Shown here: positions 23,238 through 34,994 of the stretch, piece by piece | How positions within the stretch are numbered: the first letter of the stretch is position 1 | Layout of the letters: each line of letters opens with the position of its first letter | Position numbers and translations under genes: made by a program | The notes under the pieces: generated by a model | Database searches by the model: none | What the model saw: only the letters and a program-made list of their open reading frames with translations | What the model was told of the DNA's origin: nothing | From: Metallyticus violacea | Lineage: Eukaryota; Arthropoda; Insecta; Mantodea; Metallyticidae | Length of the DNA: 64,000 nucleotides | Direction: 5' to 3' | Assembly: GCA_030762175.1 (NCBI GenBank) | Contig: CM060840.1 | Coordinates: 41,501,501-41,565,500 of the forward strand

Positions 23238-24066
23238 CAGAGAGTGCCAAAAAGTATACACACTTCAAGCAAAGGAAAAAATGTGTTAACATAACAAAAC
23301 TGAATTCACACAAACAGAAAATGATGAGCACTAATCAACTTAGACTTTTACATTTACAACAGTTGTTCAAAATGCCCACCATCGGCGTCGATACACTTAT
23401 GAGACGTTGAACTGCTGATTGAGCAATGTTCTCAGCGATTGGAGCACATGTCGCTTCAGGATCAGCTTCATTTAATGGACGCAAAGTCTTGGGATGAAAA
23501 CGTTCAACTTTTCTGTTTTAATAATATGACGTACGCTGATTCTGCTAATCCCAGTCACACGTACACATTGCTTTGTAGATTTCTGTTGCGAGTGCTCACA
23601 ACATTCCAAAACATAGCCGAGGACGTGGGGCTTGTTGCTTGTTGCGAGGTCTCTCAGATCTGCCCTTGTGAACATTGCATACGGTACCACGAGTCTCAAA
23701 TTTGTCCCGAATGCTTGCAATTATTACTCGCGATGGCGGTTCTGTTCTGTAAACACGTCTCCGTTGCCTTTGAATTTCAACAACATACCACTTCAAAATT
23801 GCTTTCCGCTGTTCAAACAATAATCTTGGCTCCATTTTGTTGTAGCAACGCTAGCATAACGTAATGAGTCACATCTGTTTACAGAATATCTTACGATAAT
23901 TTTGACTTCAATTGTTGATTTACTTCTCACTGAGCAACGCTATCATAATGTATGTGAGTCACATTCGTTTACAGAGCATCATATTACACATTACTATTGC
24001 TTTTCGGTACAACTTTGAAATTTATTAGATACCTAATGTGTGTATACATTTTTTGTCCCCTCGGTG
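23238..24066 (-). mobile_element. Internally deleted mariner-type element
   Basis: The ends are inverted repeats of about 30 bases. The left reads CAGAGAGTGCCAAAAAGTAT then ACACAC (23238-23265). The right, reverse-complemented, reads CACCGAGGGGACAAAAAATG then TATACACAC (24066-24036). TA flanks both sides (23236-23237 and 24067-24068). Inside, on the minus strand, is a helix-turn-helix N-terminus (FEQRKAILKWYV near 23815; ITGISRISVRHIIKTEKLN near 23535; HPKTLRPLNEADPEA near 23490). A classic C-terminal end, KCIDADGGHFEQLL plus stop, follows near 23390-23346. The whole catalytic centre (DDE/D region) is absent. Such an element could be moved only by a transposase supplied elsewhere. Confidence 0.85.
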
Positions 24067-24068
24067 TA

Positions 24069-27000
24069 TTCATTAATGTGCGCATCATACTAGTGGGTGA
24101 ATACAGTTTTAAATACATTCATTTTATTTAATTATCTCATTCAAGGAATTTTAAAATGTAATAATTACAACCTTTTTTCGAAATTTGCATGGTATTAAAA
24201 TTAATTTTTTCTCTGCTGGAATTTACTGAAAGTATATATTGAAAAAGAACGATGTAAACAAATTAATTTTGGCATTTGTATACTATTATCATAGTCATTA
24301 TTATTGTTCACAAAGTCATTATAAATTCTTGATTAGATTTACCTTAATATACAACCAAATATAAGCTTTTTCGTGTTCTAAGACATAATTACAATAACAG
24401 CCCTTGTCATTTTGTAACGAACATAAGAATACCATCATGTCTAGGTACGCTTTTGGCTCTATTGAAATGTCTGTAGACAGGAAAAATCCGTATCAGGCGC
24501 CGTATTCTAACAGCTGTCAAAATAAAAATACCAGTTGTATAAAATAAATACATAAAATTTTCTCTTGTCAGCTGACATGTCTGTTCTTGCACTTCATATT
24601 TTCAGCGTGAATTGCATATTTAGTTTATGTAATATATATTATATACAAAAGATTTTCTTAATGTAAGAGGAACGATGCATCTTTATTTATCTCCGCCTTT
24701 TCGACGTCGACTGAATTTGAAGACATTGATAATTGATAGAGAACCTGCACATATTGCAATAAGGGACAGTTATTCAGGTATCTATTGAAATTAGTGATTA
24801 TTTCTAAACAAGTATCACACTAATGAATTATCGCTGTCCTTTTTTACAATAAACCTTACAGGATCAACTGTAAAAAATGAATACCTATAAAAACTGTATG
24901 GACTACGGACGAAAAAGCTGCAATTCTTTGAAAAATTTAAACTGATTCACTAAGTTAACACTTTCAATATACAAGTTCAGACAAGAATGAGGAGGCAATG
25001 TAGAATAAAAGAATGAATGTGTTACAATTTCCTATAGTCTACTAATTTTATAATCCAATATTTTATAATTTTTCATTTACATTATTCTATTATAAAAATA
25101 AACCATGTCACACGCTCCCACGTTCAACAATTATTTACCTGCAGTATTTAAAAACTTCATAATTTTTTATCAAGCATTTGGTTTTTGACTTCTGAATAAA
25201 CGGTTTACTTTTTTAATTTGTAATGTTATAATTTACACGGGCTGATTTATTTTTTATTCTCCTAAAACATCTCAAATGATGTAATAATGTCTTCATATAC
25301 AACTAGGCAAGGCCAAAACCAAGTGTTACCGAGAAGAATAATTCCTTAAGGAAGCAGGCAGCACAAAGTTCTAAAGCGATTCTTGTTTTTTCTACTTTCA
25401 TTCTCGTATTGTGAAGATCGATCCGCCGCAGGGCCATGGGAGGTCACGTGCCAACCCTCCACTGCTTAATTCTCTGTAATGGTCTAGAGGACGACAGTAT
25501 GATAAAATTCCTCTGCGGATCGTGGATGCTAGGTTTTGAAAAGATAGACTTTTGGATAAAGCATTCACTTGGTTGTACACTATTGGTCATTAAAATTACA
25601 ACTTATTGTGTGTGTTCATAATAAACATTGCTGAAATGATCTTTGACTTCTCATTCGGTCATTTGGCGGGGCCGTTGGGATCCCTCACGTTTCTGTATTC
25701 ATCCTGCCTCAATCCACTGATGTCATATTCGTTTCGCTGTGACATGAACAAAATGCATTTCTTGGAATGATATCCCGCTCTCAGTGTGCCACAATTCTCC
25801 CTTGATCAAATTCAGACACCTGCTGCTATTGCTGTTGTAATTTTCATCAGTCGTGCTCTTTTCTTCCGAGAAAATGTGGGGGCGGTTAAACGTGTCTCTA
25901 ATTCGCGTTGCAATTTTAATGGCCAGCAGTGTGTGATATATATCACCATTTTGGATTCCTTCTCAGTGATGTCTCTTCAGGATGCTGTTCAGCATCCAAA
26001 AGTTATCATTGTATCGATATAGAAGTTTGACTTTCGTCTACCTTGACATTATCAGCATAAATTATCTAATCACCATGTACTACTTTATAATTTTCGGTGG
26101 AAAAATATGGAACCCTGTCGGAATATCGCTTGGTTAGATGTACATGTTGATGCAAGATGTTTTCAGATGTAACTGCTACTCGCCAAGAGAGGCTCTTGTT
26201 TTAAGGATTCCCATCAGTTTTAAATTAACGACGCAAATCTCCTACTTAGGTACGATAGAGTTAAATTTAAAGTAATTAAATTTTTTCTGAAAGCATAGTA
26301 AATTGTAGCTGGGAAGTCGCGAAAAGAACGATAATATATTTTGAAATATTTGTTCTCCCTACAGACTCAACAATGAAAATATGCACCACCGTTTACAGAT
26401 TGGTCATATTTTGCACATTGAACTATTCACCTAATCATAGATTGACCTATACAAAGAAAGCAGTTAGCTAGATAAAAATACAGCATTTAAACAATTGAGA
26501 TAATACTTAAGAGACGCAGAGAAAGAGAGAGAGAAGGAGGGAGAACTCGAGAGGAGGAAAGTGATTACGTTATGGACAGCAAAATTTTCCTTTATGAGAA
26601 CTTCATTAATTTTTCACATTGCTTTTAAGCATTTTTCTTGAAATTAAAAGTAGGAAAAGAAATAAACGAAGAAATGTTTTTAGAGATAAATTCTGACTTA
26701 AAAAGCCCCCCCTCTTTTTTTCTTAAGTGTATTCCATCCATATCTGTTTAGTGTACAGGAAGAATAGCAATAACTGTATTTTCAGAATAAAAATAAACTT
26801 TACACTGTATGCATTATTTAGCTGCGCTCTTTACGTAAGCTAGTCAGCATATCAGTTTTATATATAGAAATGATTTTGCTTACATTAAATACATATCAGC
26901 ACATATTTAAAAAAAATAAAAATTTAACAAATTAACATGTTGGCTAATGATGCCAACGTAGTAAAATGCAGGATTTTTGTAAGAGTTTACATTTTAAACT

Positions 27001-27215
27001 AGCACCATTTAAAATTTGCTTCCATTACATACTATACGGATAAAATGTAAATAATAAGCATAAGCAAGTTTAAAGTGAAATGACAAAAAATAAATAATAT
27101 TACAACATAATTATATTCAGTGAAACGATAAATGTAACAGATATCCAGAAAATCAAAAAACCAAAAACATGTTTTTACAATTTGCCTAATTAATATAGTT
27201 AATATTTACGTAATA
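24069..27215. other. Mostly AT-rich non-coding stretch
   Basis: About 3.1 kb without a recognisable gene. A GC-richer part lies at 25380-26040 with frames of 60-78 codons on both strands and no recognised domain. A purine-rich GAGA patch is at 26516-26560. Confidence 0.4.
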
Positions 27216-27219
27216 GTAC

Positions 27220-27451
27220 TTGCAACTGACAAGGGAAAGGTTTTGGCTGGAACAGCAATTTTCGGTGAAATTTTTGTACAGAAATATAATTTCTAATGCT
27301 GTTGAAGATCATGCAAGCATTCATCTGTGCAACACAAGGATTCCCTTTAAAGATGTAAATGGGTTCAATCGTGGTAAAACAAGCAAGGAAGACGTACCAC
27401 GTCCTGGAGCTCCAAAATTAGCTGTGTAGTCAAAATTATCGATAAATTCCA

Positions 27452-27502
<51 letters not shown>

Positions 27503-28205
27503 GACTGACAGTCGGGTGAAAGTGCGCGAGTGAGCAAAGGCAATGGGTATCTCAAGTAAACGGCTTCATTTTTGTATTGCGTAATTAATTACAATTTAAA
27601 AAATTCACTCTCTGTTCACTTTGGAGTCAAAGCAAAATCGCATGGGAAGATTGGCCGATATTTAGAAATGTTTAAGACGAATCCAACCAAATTTTACGAC
27701 GTTTTGTGACTATGGCCGAAATGTGAATACATTGCTGTATACCGGAAAAGTAACAACAGTCTAAACCAGTGCACTGCATGAAGCGAACCAGCTGCAAAAT
27801 AAGCGAAAGGCGTTCCATCCACTGGAAAGGTGATGGCAACTTGGAGAAGGTAAAAATCATTACTGAAGAATACCAAACATCACTTTTGGAGAAACTGAAG
27901 ACAGTAATCGCGGCAAAACTTTCGGGAATGTATACAAAGAATATGATTTTAACATTGACAATGTGCTGGTGCATCCAATCCGCGTTACTCAGGCAAATTG
28001 ACAATTTACTACTTGAAATACTTCCGCATCCACCCTATTCACCAGATATCGCTTCCTCGGTTGCGATCTTTACTCTAAATTTAAAACTTTCCTGAATGAA
28101 CACAAATTCAAGTCAAATGAAGAGGTCATAAAGGAAATAAATGATTGTTTTGAGGGCGTCGAAGAAACCCACCTTCACGAGGAAATCACGAACGTGAAAA
28201 ACATA
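27220..28205 (+). pseudogene. Mariner transposase pseudogene, nearly full span
   Basis: In order on the plus strand: an N-terminal helix-turn-helix relic ending GFNRGKTSKEDVPRPGAPK (to about 27417); an ATT microsatellite; MTDSRVKVRE and MGISSKRLH (27502-27570); TNPTKF..RRFVTMAEM (27680-27730, where the first catalytic Asp of the usual T-DE motif is lost); KVKIITEEYQTSLLEKLK (27850-27900); NIDNVLVHP (about 27950-27980, position of the second Asp); HPPYSPDIAS (28028-28055, third Asp); and FKTFLNEHKFKSNEEVIKEI (28080-28140), then CFEGVEETH. The FKSNEEVI motif fits the mellifera/irritans side of mariner. Many stops and frameshifts make it inactive. Confidence 0.85.
27452..27501. repeat. ATT microsatellite inside mariner
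   Basis: About 16 perfect ATT units lie between transposase segments that should be almost adjacent (KLAV..KIIDKFH upstream and MTDSRVKVRE downstream). The array therefore expanded within the linker of the dead transposon's helix-turn-helix domain. Confidence 0.95.
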
Positions 28206-30305
28206 AGTAGCCGAGTTACTTACTTATTAAACCACCCTCGCATATCAGCCAAAAGAAGTCTACACAGTTGGATGCTTTCATGTCCTTTATCAGCATTGAG
28301 AATTAAGCCTGTGTGCAAATTTTTAACAAAAATTACTTGCTCGAGTCGAAGCTCATTCCTTGTGAATAAGGGCGAGATTATCATCAACGTTTTATTATTT
28401 TGAATGTGTAATATTACTTGCTGCTAATGGTAAAGTTTCACTAAATGTCTTAATCCTTTTTCCTCACTTTATCTAGAGCAACTTTCAGTACAATAAAAAT
28501 GTTTGTTCAGTGGCAGCCCTGCTTCGCATTCACATAAACCGTTTTATGCACACTCAACAACTTATACTGTGTGCTTACAGAACAAGCTTGAAAGGGAGTT
28601 TAATTAAACATGGCCAGTATTTAAACAGATTTTTCAAAGCGCTTCATTTTATCTCACTCTGAGTAATATCCACATCGAATGGTTTGTTATATGCGCTGAT
28701 GGCCCGCCCATCTTTTGTTTTGTTACTATTCACTGGCTTTTATGAACTGCTAAGCTTAGAGGCAGCTATTTATAAGGTAAAAGTGCGGGTTTAATATTCC
28801 TTTCCCTGTAACTTTTTCTGGGTGTTATGCGTGTAATTATTTTTAAATACAGAGCACAACTTGTAGGAGGTAATACTTATTGAGACTTTTAGATTGAAGC
28901 CTAACTCTGCTCAGAAAAGACGGTCTAAAATATTTTCTAACATTAAATTATGAAAAATGTATGTGTTTAATATATGTCAATTTATAAAATTAAAATATAA
29001 AATGCATTATCGCTATAAGTAGCTACTTGAACAATGAAATATTAGATAAACAAGTTATCGAAGAATTTGCTGCAAAAATTCAAAGTCATCTGCATGCGAG
29101 GGAATTAATGATGCCATCAATCAATGTCTGTCTCTATACGAAGCAGGCAAAAAATAAGAGAGAAAGTCGGGCCTAGAAATAAAGATCCTATTACAAGAAC
29201 AATGCCTCAGATGTCAGCGATCTGCTATCGCTGAACTGCATACTCTTGTTATGCTTTGCCTTCAGCGAAGGGCATTCTTTTAACACAGAAAACTGACACA
29301 TATAGAACAACTATTGATGTTATAGCCCTGCATTCTAAAGCGCTCGCTTTAAAATAGAAAGTTTCTGATAGGGAACAGTTGTAGCAAACGGAACAAAATT
29401 TTCCTACTTCACTGTATTTTAAAAGTGAATTTTAGTTCCTTCCTTCACTCTAACAACAGTTTGTGTAGCTTTGAAAGCTAATGGTTCTCCTACCATTTGT
29501 GAGAGTGATTTTACATTTATATTCGTATATAAAACTAATCATTATCTAGAATGTAGCAACATATAAAGACAATTTTTAGTTTTTAACATGAAAACACACA
29601 TATCAAATTCCGAAATTAATACCAGTGGCAGTGCCGTTTGACAATGAACATTAATAACATGTGCGGTGTATAACTATATTATGCTGACTTTAAGTCATTT
29701 CTATGTTGGTTAGTTTCTCTATATTGATATGTAGTAGTAGAAAATCACTTTTGAGCTGAAAAGGCATTCTTTTGTTAATACGTAAATATTTTCATTTGTA
29801 AGTTAAATATTGCTATCCTAGTTCATATGCGGAACTTAAATTATAATATTGCTATGCATGATAACTCTATTTAATGACCTGCAAGCCTTGCTGAGAATGA
29901 AAATCAACTAAAAGGTGAACCACGATCGCGTGATGACGCTGAGATTTGTTGTCCAGCTGTTATATATATGGCTCATTGCATTGATCTCGGTACTCTTTTC
30001 TGAATTTTGCATTTATTCTTATGACTGAGTGTGACTTATATTAGTGTAGGAAGCAATTAAATGAGGAAGACGTTAATGTGGTAGAACCACCGAAACAATT
30101 CTGAATTTGCGACAAAAGCTAAAATCGATAAGTATAATTTTCGGTCAAATGAGCTCATTCTTATTGCCTTCCAATAGGACCAAATTGCTATATTGTAAAT
30201 TGTTCGTTCACTTTGGTATAATTTAATATTATGCTACGTTGTGTTTCGGAATGACTGAAATTAATTTAATTTTTAATTGCTAATTTATTTATAGATATTA
30301 AAGGT
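28206..30305. other. AT-rich non-coding stretch
   Basis: No gene, RNA or repeat family was recognised. Confidence 0.45.
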
Positions 30306-30309
30306 TCTC

Positions 30310-30530
30310 TAAAAGAGCATCGGGAGTATGTTTGCGAAACTAGCTAGCTTTTAATACTTGTATCAAAATAGCTACTGTATCAATAGAGGGTTTGTACAGT
30401 AAGAAATACTAGTAATAATTATGACTATTTTATAGCGAATTATGTATTAAAGTGAAGTGAGTGAAATTTTATGCAAAGTTATAAACTTCCTAAAATTCTG
30501 AAAATATTACAAAAAACAAGCTTGTAAATT

Positions 30531-30600
<70 letters not shown>

Positions 30601-30785
30601 GTTGACAAAATGACAACCATAGATTTAAACGTGTTTAGACCACTTACAGTTTTGTATCGAACAAATAAGAAGTTATGCAAGAGACCCCGATTAACAAACT
30701 AAAATAAAATAAGGAGAAACTTAAAGAGCTATTAACATATATAACTAAAATAACAAAACAATATAAATGGTCCTTAAATAAGTTC
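30310..30785 (+). repeat. Interspersed repeat R4, copy 1
   Basis: Positions 30340-30530 match 33990-34165 in order: GCTTTTAATAC, GAAATACTAGTAATAATTATGA, GTGAGTGAA.TTTTATGC, AAATTCTGAAAATATTA. Positions 30601-30785 match 34816-34990: TTGACAAAATGA, CATAGATTTAAAC, CACTTACAG.TTTGTA, GAACAAATAAGAA. Here the halves are separated only by a palindromic microsatellite. In copy 2 they are separated by a 645-base insertion. Unknown class, non-coding. Confidence 0.78.
30531..30599. repeat. Palindromic AAT/ATT microsatellite
   Basis: A run of about 10 AAT units turns directly into about 12 ATT units with the symmetry centre near 30562. The whole array can therefore pair with itself as a near-perfect hairpin of about 30 base pairs. 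It sits exactly between the two halves of repeat R4. Confidence 0.92.
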
Positions 30786-31184
30786 TTCTCTGAAAACGCT
30801 CCTTCAGTCCCTGGGGAAAACTCAGCAATAAAGCAAACTATTCTGAGATAAAATCGTCGCCATAGTTTTACATCGCTGAGATTATATCCACCCATGTACG
30901 AAAACACCATTGCGGACCGCTCTCCCCTCCAATCATAACGCATTCAGAGTTATATAATTTATGGATATGCTCATAACCACCCATGGACACGAATTGCACT
31001 CTTTTAAATGGGTAGTCTTTTCACCCTTTTTTAAAAATGTAAGGTTATGTCATATATATGGCTAGTTTTCTTTAATCAGACTTGCTTCTAGCTCAGCAAG
31101 TAGAAAAATGCATTCATTAATGATGGATGTCCTGGGGTGGAGAAAAATTTGGGACTTGAGCTTTATTCACGGCTGGCCTTATGT
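30786..31184. other. Non-coding stretch
   Basis: No convincing gene. The 99-codon frame at 30644-30943 (minus) overlaps R4 and shows no domain. Confidence 0.4.
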
Positions 31185-31605
31185 GCCTACACTCCCAATG
31201 GAGATATTTCTGGAGGAAGGATCTATGGAGAGTGACTGCGCGACATGTAAACTTAACTAACTCTGGTGGAGGCCTCCTGGATTTTTCGAGTCCGCTTCCA
31301 ATCCAGACGCCAGAGCCAAAATATTTTCAAAGCGCAAGCTACCATCACACCGCACCAGTCCACTTTGCCACGGCACTTTCGGCCCTGTAACAACCAACGG
31401 AATGAAATGATATGAAACGAAAGAGCGGAAATTTCGTGATATATAAATATGCATCTCAGCAATTGCCTAAGTGACCAGGGGAAACCACCAAAGAACATGT
31501 CAACAAGACCAAGTCAACGGGAATTGAAAGCGGGACCCTCCGAATGCGAGTTTCAAGCGTTAGCGCCCGAACCACTCCGCTTGGTTAGTGTAGGAATTGT
31601 ACTGG
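31185..31605 (-). mobile_element. SINE D copy
   Basis: On the minus strand the head reads GGAGTGGTTCGGGCGCTAAC (A-box-like), then GGGTCCCGCTTTCAATTCCC (B-box-like). The family D body follows: TTTCCCCTGGTCACTTAGGC, ATATTTATATATC, TTTCATATCATTTCATTCCG, ACAGGGCCGAAAGTGCC, GTGTGATGGTAGCTTGCGC and CTCCATTGGGA. It parallels 51405-51765 along its whole length. No reliable TSD was seen. The short frames at 31181-31498 are by-products. Confidence 0.83.
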
Positions 31606-32106
31606 CCTCGCAGGAATTCGATCGAATATAAATTAGGAAGAGTTGGTCAGCTAGAGCATTGTACTACTATAGGCATTTAACATTGAAGCGCCTAACCCAA
31701 TGAGAATTACACACTGTCAACTTTAGGAAAATTTTGGCCATCTATCTAGTAGCCCTCGCCTAATAATTAAATTACTTTCATTTTCGTAGTCCAGCCAAAT
31801 ATTTGTATATATTGGATAACTTTATTATATTAATTAAGGGATTGCAAAAAGAAAATATGTTTGGTTATAGATAACGCGCTCGCCAATAATAAAATTCGAT
31901 CTTATAGCACCACAGTTGCGCTTGTCAAAACTTAATTAATTTTCTTTTACATATTAATATTTTTTATTTTTAAGTTATCTTGAACAGTGAGCATTATTCA
32001 TTATCCGCACTATTGCAACTACAGAGCCTTCGCTTGGACGCATTGCGACTTAACGGGGATTTGCCTAGATCTGCTCTTCCCTCCACTTTCCTGCCTTTCC
32101 GAATGC

Positions 32107-32401
32107 AGTCTGTCCTGGTGGTGTAGTGGTTAGCTACCTCTTACACCCAAGATCGCGGGTTCGAACCCGGCCAGGACCAATGGATTTTTTCGAGCGTAAA
32201 AATCCTAAGTATGGCTTCCTTCGGAAGGGAAGTAAAGCCGTGGATCCCGTGTCGTACATTTACGGCACGAAAAAGAACCTCAAACCTGAAAGAGAGGTCT
32301 CTGAGCAAAATTTTCGGCCATTTCACTGAGTTGAATGGGACGCTGATGACCTGAAATGTTAAAGAGCGTCCATAAATAAATCAATAAAAAATCAATCAAT
32401 C
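32107..32401 (+). mobile_element. SINE A, full-length, with TSDs
   Basis: The tRNA-like head (GTGGTGTAGTGGTTAGC, then GCGGGTTCGAACCCGGCC, a good B box) is followed by the standard body (CGGAAGGGAAGTAAAGCCGT, GTGTCGTACATTTACGGCAC, TCTGAGCAAAATTTTCGGCC) and a tail with TAAATAAATCAATAAAAAATC. TCCGAATGC flanks it at 32098-32106 and 32402-32410. It is one of the best-preserved copies here. Confidence 0.92.
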
Positions 32402-32493
32402 TCCGAATGCTGACGCGAAGTCTTTGTGCTGTACAAGAGTTGACCGTTTTGAGACCACGTGTTTCAGCGTTATAGTGTGTTAGTACTAATATA

Positions 32494-33100
32494 ATGTCAA
32501 AAAGTGCGTATACTTTAGTACATAGACTTTTCTATGATTCTTATGTGACAACTAATTCGTGTAGAAAAGTGAGACTGCGATTTATAGACAGATTTCCTCC
32601 TGTTCGTGTGCTTCACAGAGAAACGATTCGTAATCTTGTGAATAGATTTAGGGAAATGGGACCTGTTCTTGATAAGATACCAGCGTTCTTACAGAAGGAA
32701 AATTCGATGACATCGTAGAAAAGTTAGAAGGAAAGAAATCTCTGAGAAAGCTTGCACAGGAATCAGGAATTTCGCAAACCTCGACTTGTAAGGCAACTAA
32801 ACTTTTGAAATTAAAATCCTACCATGTAAATGTAGTTCAGGAATTGCAACCACGCGATAATGTGTGTAGAGTTAATTTCTGCAATTAGGTGTTGGATAAT
32901 GTTAAATGTTTGCTCTATTAACTCATGTGTAATTTTTTTACTGACGAAGAATAATTTTATTTACATTACCATGTAGCGACAAACAATAATTACTGAATTG
33001 CAGAAAAAGCCCATCTTGTATACGAAATGCCATTGTATGACCGATAAATTGGAGTTTGGTTTGCTGTAGAAATCTACGCTCTAAGTTAAGGGGCTATGAA
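32494..33100 (+). pseudogene. Mariner-type transposase pseudogene (HTH plus DDE start)
   Basis: It opens with an ATG at 32494. The first 60 or so residues, including FYDSYVTTNSCRKVRLRF and HRETIRNLVNRFREMG, match the N-terminal helix-turn-helix common in arthropod mariner-type transposases (Pfam DUF4817-like, by memory). After a frameshift near 32697 the second helix-turn-helix continues: EGKKSLRKLAQESGISQTST, KATKLLKLKSY and VVQELQPRD. Next come FCN and FFTDE (about 32925-32945, first catalytic Asp) and NNNY..AEKAHL. Beyond about 33100 the similarity fades and the other catalytic residues were not found, so the element is 3'-truncated. Confidence 0.85.
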
Positions 33101-33104
33101 TATC

Positions 33105-33955
33105 CAACTTCGCCGGCAAACAGCGCCCTTACAGGTGCCTAGTAAATTCCCGTTAAACCGTACACGTGTCCAAACGAGGGCCTTGTACTATCTACAATGG
33201 ATTATATGTACAGTTCTTTATGCTCGTAAAGGGAGTATTAGTTTTGTGCGCCGAATATAGCCCCTATAAGATTTAGGCGTCTTTGGTTAATATATATTTT
33301 TAGACTGTTCAAACTAAAAGTAGTTATTTTAACACAAGAAACTCACACTAGAAACTTGCCTTAATAACAGTTAAGTGTGACCAATTTTGGTTCAGCACGG
33401 AAAGGGAGGGAGGTTATTAATCAATTTAAGGAATACAAATGATATATTAATATATTTTACAATATTAATAACATTGTATGTTATTATATAAACTTGTTTT
33501 CAAAGTTAATTTGTATATGTAGCCATATTAGCAATACTCGTATCTCAAATTGAAAGAAAATCATTAAAAGCTAATTGCATCACTGTTCATGCTTAAGTGC
33601 ATTTTATTCGCTTCTTTCAGAGTGAGGAAATAACATTCTTAAGCACAGTAATTTGGTATAATGTATAATGAAAAATTAATAGTCAGGCAATATAAAAATT
33701 TAATTTGTAATGTACCCCTTAAAACACGTTTAAAACCCACTAATTACTACTGCTGCTATAGTGGTAAAAGTATTCAGAAATTTAGGTAACTGTTTTTTCT
33801 TGTTTCTCCTAGTTATACCCGAAATGTACTTCAAAGAAGGAACGTCTCTTAATGGCTGGAATTATTCAGCACTAATAATTTCTCACTTATTTCAAACATT
33901 AAAGCCTGTATAATAGGCGTTTGACACGCGTGTTAAACGTGTTTTCTTTTATTTA
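33105..33955. other. AT-rich non-coding stretch
   Basis: No gene or repeat was recognised between the transposase remnant and repeat R4 copy 2. Confidence 0.45.
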
Positions 33956-33959
33956 TTTA

Positions 33960-34990
33960 TTTTTGAGAAGGACGTTTGCTAAACAAGACAGCTTTTAATA
34001 CATATATGGAAAATACATATTATATAAACAGAAGGGCTATAGGCTATGAAATACTAGTAATAATTATGATATGCTCATATATTTCAGGTATTAATGTGAG
34101 TGAACTTTTATGCTAAATTATAAAAATTTAAAAATTCTGAAAATATTAACGACAAAGCAAAAATACGGTGTGTAACAATAAGGCACAGCCAAACTTTCAA
34201 GATGCGTTTCTCACAAGCAGAAAAAGAAAATATTTTATATTGATCCGGGAACGTTTTATTTCCATGCTAGAACTAGTCATTATGCATTAATTACAGGAAA
34301 CACACAGGAACAGAACGTACCAGCACACCATGTGCAACTCTTTTTTGCATGAAATATTCAAAATATTCTCCGCTAGTATTGAATTCCAGATGCGCTGATG
34401 TATCCCTGGAGTAATGTATATTATTGTTTTGCAGCCTTGAACAATACGGGCACAAAGAACACTCTGCATCTTGTACCCGGGTTCGATGCACGAGAGCTTT
34501 CAAATCCCCCCCCCCAAATAAAAGTCTGATGAGTTTAGGTCCGGTCGCATATCGACATTATCTCCGTAACACAAAACACTAACAACTGCAACTTAACCAG
34601 ACGTAACCAAGTGGGCATTTTGAACATTTCATGCAAGAAAGAGGTTCTTGTGTGTTTCCCATGATTAATGTACCATGAAGAGTTGTAGAAAATGAGTTCT
34701 AACATGGAAATAACGCGTTTCCAGACCCATGTCCATATAACGTGTTTTCTTTTCCTACGTGTGAGGAATGTGTCTCATAAGCTTGGCCTTACGTTATTGT
34801 TAGTCATCCGGTATATACTTGACAAAATGATAGGCATAGATTTAAACATTACTGGGGTCACTTACAGATTTGTAATGAACAAATAAGAACTTAATTCATA
34901 AACTCCAAAAATTAAAATAAACAAAGGGAAAAGTTAAGAGTTATTACAACTAAGAACATGAAATATGGACGACAAAAAACTCAACTCAAA
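33960..34990 (+). repeat. Interspersed repeat R4, copy 2 (interrupted)
   Basis: The left half 33960-34165 and right half 34812-34990 align with the continuous copy at 30310-30785. The fold-back element described next lies between them. Shared landmarks include GAAATACTAGTAATAATTATGA near 34048 and TTGACAAAATGA near 34819. Confidence 0.78.
34167..34811. mobile_element. Fold-back element with ~200 bp inverted arms
   Basis: The left arm (34167-34375) and the reverse complement of the right arm (34811-34600) align. Outer ends are CGGTGTGTAACAATAAGG versus CCGGATGACTAACAATAACG. Inside are TTATTTCCATGCTAGAACT versus TTATTTCCATGTTAGAACT, GGAAACACACAGGAAC versus GGAAACACACAAGAAC, and TTTGCATGAAATATTCAAAAT versus TTGCATGAAATGTTCAAAAT. 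TA flanks both sides (34165-34166 and 34812-34813). Each arm encodes, pointing outward, a short transposase-like C-terminus (GEYFEYFM and GHFEHFM), so both arms seem to come from the same 3' end of a mariner-type element. The centre (34376-34600) is unrelated and holds a C run at 34506-34516. Confidence 0.75.
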
Positions 34991-34994
34991 TTAA

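Noticed and set aside
25640..26040. Possible transposase on the minus strand
   Set aside because: A few residues recalled mariner-type proteins, but no catalytic motif could be placed in order.
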